Origin: Amorphophallus konjac
Lineage: Eukaryota > Streptophyta > Magnoliopsida > Alismatales > Araceae
DNA: 64,000 nt
NCBI GenBank assembly: GCA_022559845.1
Contig: CM040128.1
Coordinates: forward strand, 224,053,643-224,117,642
Direction: 5' to 3'
This document shows positions 58,517 to 64,000 of this stretch, in pieces. The notes below the pieces were generated by a model. It was not told where the DNA came from. It worked only from the letters and a program-made list of their open reading frames with translations, and did not search any database. Every line of letters starts with the position of its first letter. Position 1 is the first letter of the stretch. The translations under genes were made by a program, and so were the position numbers.

Positions 58517-60656
58517 ATGGCTCATCCACCGATTTTCAACTGTTCCAACGTTGATTCATGGCTCAACAGCATGCGTAGCTATGTTAGAACAGCAGATCCT
58601 GATCTATGGAAGGTAATTTCATGTGGTCCACACAAATTTCCTAAAGATAAATCTAAGTGGACTAAAAATCATAGATCAAAGAACGCTGCTAATTTGAAGG
58701 CATTAAATTTAATGAAGGTAGCTGTTGATATTGCTATTCTTCCATGTCTTTATGAATGCAGATCTGCCAAGGACATCTTAAACAAACTGAAGAATGCCAG
58801 CCGTGAAAAGGAAAAACAAAAATGCATGATGGCTGAAGGAAGCAATGAAGGTGAGGATGAAGAAGAGGTAAACAACCCTTTCGCTAACTTTACTTTAAAT
58901 GATTGGGAAGATGCATATGCTAATTTGCTAGAGTCCTATGTAAAATTGAGAAAACAGAAGAAATCCCTGAAAAAGAAGTTAAACAAATTTGAGAATGCTG
59001 ACTCTGTAGGTGAGGACATTGAAATTCTAAAAACAGAAAATGGTATATTTAGAAGACAACTGACAGATCTTGATGCTCTTAGTTCAGAACTTGATTTCTT
59101 GAAATCTGAGAACAAGAAACTCAAAAACCAGATTCAAGAATCTGAACATAAATCAATGAATCTTGAAAGTGAAAATAAGTTGATATCTGAAAAACTGGAG
59201 GCTGTTAGAGTAACAAATTTAGAGCTTCAGAAAAACTTTAACAAACTTCAATCAGAAAATCAACAAGAAATGTTTGATGAATGTCAGACTTCTTTAAGTG
59301 ATTTGGTATTTGATGATGAACTCTAGCAGCAAAATAGTAAACTGTTGGAGGAGAATAAAAATGTGAAGGATCAAAATAAGAAGCTCATGGTTCTAAACAT
59401 TGTAATGTCTGAGAGATTGTTAGTTTATGAAAAAGGGAAATCTGTCATAAAAGAAGCTAAAGCTGACAATGAAATAAAATTAAAATAGGAAGTTGAAAAA
59501 CTCAAAAGCCTGAATGATGCCTTGCATCAACAAGTAACTTTCTTGTGAAATAGACCTGTCCAGTTATGAAGCTAATATTGTTGCCTTAAATTCCGAGATT
59601 CAAGATCTGCAAAACTCATTATCAAAAATTGTCAAAGGTAAGGACAATCTGAATAAGCTTCTTGGAACCAATGTTAATTTTCAGAGAAAGGGATTGGGTT
59701 ATAGTCCAGTGAACAAAAAGATTGATGGGAATAAAATGTCTACTGTGTTTATAAAAAGTTCCGATCAAAATAAAACCTCTGCTCCTCCTGTTTTTTAATT
59801 TACTACATAGAAAACTGAAAAGCAAAGTAAAAATATGGAAAATCCAGAAAAATAGAAAAAGAAGGTTAATGGTTCTCCTGTGAAATCTTTTGGTATTTCT
59901 GCACACGCAATGAATAAAATTGTCACAGATTCACATGCACACAACAGAAAGATTACATGTCACTATTGTGGTAGGGTAGGACATGTTATGGATGAATGTC
60001 ATGCTTTGAAAATTGATGATATAAATGCATGTGAAAATGTGAATGCTGTTAAGAACACCCATATGCAAAGTCATTACAAAAACACATCTGGTGCATGCTA
60101 TTATTGTGATATAAAGGGTCATCATATACATGACTGCAATCTAATGAAACAAGATAAGTTAAAGAATGCTAAAACATATTCTGCTGGCATGAATGGGAAG
60201 CGCTTTTGCTGTGGCAAAACAGGCCATATTGCCACCCATTGTTGGTATGCACAAGGAGTAAAGAGTAATCTCAACTCTGCTAAAACTCTTGCATTTTATG
60301 TTTTTGGTAGGAATAAATTTGTGGAAGAAAGAAAAAGGCATGCTTGTTATAACTGTGGTAAGCTAGGCCACAGAGCTGCTGAGTGCTGGTTGTCTAAAAA
60401 TGAAAAGAGAAACATTCATGATAATAACAGAAATAATCATGCTCATATTCACAATTCTTATGCATATGTTAGTAAAAAGAATATGAGAGCTGGCAGTTCT
60501 TGTCATTACTGTGGAAATTTTGGGCATTCTATGAATGATTGCCATTTAATGAAATTCAATGATTTACAAGCCCAAAGACTGTGGAGAGCATCCTTCAGAG
60601 ATGCTACTAACCCTCTAGGACCCAGGGAGACTTGGGTACCTAAACATGTAAAATGA
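58517..60656 (+). pseudogene. gag: Element D gag (UBN2-type capsid, long coiled coil, five CCHC knuckles)
   Basis: ATG 58517 (MAHPPIFNCSNVDSWLNSM) opens 269 codons of copia-type capsid (ADPDLWKVISCGPHKFP, CRSAKDILNKL) and a long Lys/Glu/Leu coiled coil. The same frame continues past stops at 59324, about 59486 and about 59546. After a shift it holds GTNVNFQRKGLGYSPVNKK near 59670, and after another break the open frame 59880-60656. Knuckles: CHYCGRVGHVMDEC (59958-59999), CYYCDIKGHHIHDC (60096-60137), RFCCGKTGHIATHC with its first Cys lost (60201-60242), CYNCGKLGHRAAEC (60345-60386) and CHYCGNFGHSMNDC (60501-60542). It ends NPLGPRETWVPKHVK. It is the least damaged gag of the three. Confidence 0.88.
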
Positions 60657-63277
60657 GAAACTATTTTGCAGGAGTGCCTTGGGGATGGAGAATAAAAAGG
60701 GGTTCAATAAACCAAACCACCCAAGTGTGGTAAAAACCCCATTTGCTGCATTTTCACAGGTTTGGTTACTTGAGCTTTCAAATAATCTTCCTTCAGATAG
60801 ATACAAATCATGTTTTATTTGTTTCATGCATACATGCTTACATCGGAATTGGACTTTCTGCATTGTCTTTCATAAGTCTTCAAATGCATATGCTGAATTA
60901 TCTTTTTTTTTAAGCTGAGAGTGAATTGAATTGCATATCATTCTCTGAAAATATGAAATGCATATGGATGATGATTGAAAATTGTCTGTATTATATTGCA
61001 TATCTTACACAGGCATCTGTTGCATAGTTCACTAAAAAACTGTTACATATAGGACTACTTTTGCACTTCATTGTCATGCATGATCATCATGGTATATCAA
61101 ATGGTAAGTAACTAAAGGGAAAATGTAATTTATCTGGAGGTTCTTACTATGTGTGAGGTGGTCTTTAGACCAAGTCCTCTGCCTAGTACCATGGGTCATA
61201 TTGCACATAGAGCAGTCTAGACTTTCGTGAGCATATTTCATAAAACTCCCTGCATATATGTCATTGCATATGCTGCATTCAGAACTATTACACATGGCAT
61301 ATAGACAGGGGGAGCATTCAAATCAAACTCTTAAACTGAATGGCTATCCATATTTCTTTTACTGTCCAAATCGGTCGACCAAAACTGAACTCTCATGGTC
61401 ACCTCTATCGCCTGTCTGAATTCAAAATTCTTTCTTACATGATACATATACCTGTTGCTAGTTTCTATTGAGTACTTCTGAAAATTTCCTTCATCTATCT
61501 ACAATTCATGAAGATTTTAATGGGCATATCTTGATCATAAATCTGAAAACATGTGAACTAGGAATCTTCCATTATATAAAACTATGAATGTCTAAAATAC
61601 TCAGTTGGTTTAAGTCTTATGTTTTTATTGAGTTTTGATTTGAACATCTTGAAAATATCTGAATCAAATTTGTTAATAAACTTTAACCAGGTAGTTCATG
61701 TTATATCATGTAAGATCTTCTGGAATCTGAAAATTCTAAGATCATGGCTAACTCTGGTAGAGTTACATGTAGTGAGTATTGTCTTTAAACATCTGAAGAA
61801 TCTGAAAATGTCAAAAATATAAAAGTTGGTCAGAGCAATCACTGTGGTTACTGAGAAACCATGTCCAAAGGACTGTGTCATGATGTACCATAGTTAACTC
61901 TGCTGAAAAATTATTACAATATCTGTAGAATTAAAGCGGAGCAATGGCTAAGTTGCACTGAGAAACTGAGTCCTTCATCAAAGAATTGGAGTAAACCTAC
62001 GTCATGAGGTGCCCTATTTATCTCTGTTCAGTGTGAAGCATGACAGTTGGTCGTACTAAGTGCTTAGGGATACTGGCGTCTAAACAACGTGTATCCTCTA
62101 GTTACAAGGTGTGAACTAAAACTCGATTGCTCTTGAAAAATGTGACCAATAATTAGTATGAAAAGATATTCTATTCTAAAAAATAATTGCTTCATGAAAA
62201 AGTTCAAGAATAGTAGACAAAATCAGATGCATTTATGTTTATTTAACCTCAATACTACTATTTATAACTCCAAGAGGGGTCATTGAAATTGAATGATTAA
62301 GATGAAGGGAGGTTTAAACAAGATGTTAATTTGAAGGCTTGGTTCACTTTTATTAAAAAGATTGATTTTCAGATATGAGTACAGAATTTATGACAAACCT
62401 TGAATACATCATATTTAAACCAGGTTGTTCAATAAAGATCATGTCATAACCCCTTATAGTGGAAGAATCTGAAACATCCTTAAATTTGGAATTATGACTT
62501 TGATAACTCATTGAAATTCTTCTCTAAATTTTTGAAAGCTCAGTAGGACTTCTTGTTCCTGTTATGGTTCTATTGCATATCATTTTTCAAATTTCTCGAG
62601 TGGTCAATCTCCATTTTCTGCTAAGATCATTTATTCATAATGCTCACTGTTCTTAATGTTATTTGATCACAACCTGAACTATTCTGCATGCTCCTATAAT
62701 ATGTTGATACCCTCTTTGATCTCAACATTTGATATCAAACTGATTATGCTCACTGATTTTTCTTCAATCTGACATGACCTGAACTCATTCATATATGACC
62801 GTTCATGTGATTTTGCTGATACTTTTCTTTAACCTGTGTATAGTCATCTTGATCTGCTTCAACATGTTTGTCCCTAGGCTTTGAATTCATTCCACTCCTT
62901 CAAATTTGACTAAAGAGAGACACTATCTGCTCAGGGGGAGTACATTTTTGTAGCAAGGGAGAGTGCTGACATTTCTTTCACTTCAATATCTCCTCTCTTT
63001 TCAAAGAGGGAGCTTATGTGCCTCATAATTCTGCATACTCTGCTTGATAACCTTCCTTGGGACTTGTCTTATATGTGGTTTATCATACTCCTATCCTCAC
63101 TCACATTCATCTCACATCTTCAGGGGGAGAATCATTTATGTTTCAACCATATCAATGCATGCTCTGTATTTTATCAAATTATTATTTCCTTTTTAATGAA
63201 GTCAAAGGGGGAGAATAATTTGATATGAGTCAGCATGTTCCTTCATGACTCATTGTGCTCGTAGTGTTGTCATCATC
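60657..63277 (+). other. Element D non-coding 3' domain
   Basis: 2.6 kb without pol motifs or long frames. It contains four GGGGGAG purine motifs (near 61310, 62935, 63123 and 63207), and a duplicated block built on GAGCAATNNC ... CTGAGAAAC ... GTCATGANGT (61832-61895 and 61937-62015) that is also doubled in element C. A GGTCGACC palindrome occurs near 61374. Confidence 0.7.
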
Positions 63278-63291
63278 AAAAAGGCGGAGAT
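63278..63291 (+). other. Element D polypurine tract
   Basis: AAAAAGGCGGAGAT directly precedes the LTR start TGTTGTGTCCC; one C interrupts the purine run. Confidence 0.75.
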
Positions 63292-64000
63292 TGTTGTGTC
63301 CCTATGATTTTGATGATGTCAGACACTATAAGTAATCTTGTTTGGATGAGAACTGAATTGTTTGTTATGAGGTTAGTGCATTGTGCATTGCATTAGATTG
63401 CTGCATTTATCTTCTGTGGTTTTGTGAAGCAGATTGTGCAGTTTGACCACTCTAAGCCACAGTCAACTAAGTCAAAGACTCTAAGTCAAAGTCAACTGAG
63501 CAAGGGTCACAGATTAAGCCAAGTCATGAAAAAATCAATGAAGCTGAAAAAGGCAAGTTGACTAATCTAACGGAGCATAGACATCAGGTCTGTACATGTT
63601 TTGCCATCACTGCCAAAGGCGATGCTAGTCCTATTGCCAGAGGAATGAAGGTCGATGCTAGCTTACTGGGAGCAGTATATAAGGTCGATGCTACCATGCC
63701 AACAAAGTCGGAGCACCTCTTGCCAGCGCCAGCCAAGGTCAGTACATCCTTGTTGGTACCGTAACTAAGGTCGACGCTCTTTTGGGATATTGCATGCAAA
63801 GGTCTGCGCAGGTTTTGCATATTCCACAGATAAGGTTGGTGCATGTTATGTTTCATGTCATTTTAGGCCTGTGCACATCTTGCCTTATATCACATAAGGT
63901 CGATGCACATTTTGTTTATGGCTTATAAGGTCAGTGCATATCTAAATACCATGCTTAGTAAGGTCTGTGCATACTATCTTTCGTGGCATCAAGTCTGCGC
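63292..64000 (+). repeat. Element D 3' LTR, first 709 bp
   Basis: It matches 55905-56620 with few differences, including the start of the 32-bp repeat array. The window ends inside it. Confidence 0.95.

Larger units (their letters stand above)
55905..64000 (+). mobile_element. Element D: gag-only SIRE-like copia element (3' LTR runs off the window)
   Basis: A 2487-bp 5' LTR, iMet primer site, gag, 2.6 kb of non-coding DNA, a purine tract and the first 709 bp of the 3' LTR (from 63292). It lies in the 5' LTR of C with left flank TTGAA (55900-55904) as expected target sequence; the right copy should appear about 1.8 kb past the window end. No PR, INT, RT or RH motif occurs in any frame between gag and the 3' LTR. 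Confidence 0.92.

Overview
The window is intergenic plant DNA made almost entirely of nested LTR retrotransposons. Lineages typical of angiosperms (chromovirus and Athila-like Ty3/gypsy, SIRE-like Ty1/copia), initiator-Met primer sites, a Tourist-like MITE and AT-rich spacers indicate a large, repeat-dense angiosperm genome; the clade cannot be told. I see no host gene, tRNA, rRNA or CRISPR array. Every coding region is a retroelement gene, nearly all broken by stops or frameshifts.

Layout. 1-5063: element A, minus-strand SIRE-like copia (gag, primer site, 5' LTR), cut by the window edge and sitting in a chromovirus LTR fragment (5064-5554) that sits in another LTR (H, 5555-7437). 7438-10010: unclassified, with GC-rich hairpins. 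10011-21376: element B, a plus-strand Athila-like gypsy with truncated 5' LTR, gag, PR-RT-RH-INT and a 3' LTR carrying a MITE. 21377-26372 and 52928-55904: element C, minus-strand, same superfamily as A, split by F. 26373-52922: element F, a complete chromovirus (about 11 kb without its insertions, target duplication CTGAA), itself carrying E (29898-38917, minus chromovirus, TAAAT) in gag and G (41352-47865, non-autonomous gypsy-like, GATTT) in RNase H. 55905-64000: element D, plus-strand gag-only copia-like, inserted in the LTR of C and running off the right edge. Relative order: C first; then F, B and D into C; then E and G into F.

The most unusual content is non-coding. The LTRs of the copia-like elements A, C and D carry dense arrays of small hairpins at a similar place, 0.3-0.9 kb before the LTR 3' end. 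In D the array is built of tandem units whose stems differ in sequence but stay complementary on both arms. Chromovirus LTRs E and F carry comparable CGGTC/GACCG hairpins. A, C and D appear to form a gag-bearing family with no pol where this can be seen: gag has 3-5 CCHC knuckles and is followed by a conserved non-coding 3' domain. Two further motifs recur in unrelated elements: a leader motif (B, F, H), and a hairpin beside a TTTCAG acceptor-like site (E, F, H).

Coordinates of LTRs with seen target duplications (E, F, G, MITE) are firm to a base or two; those of A, B, C, D and H rest on TG/CA ends, primer sites and comparison of copies by eye.
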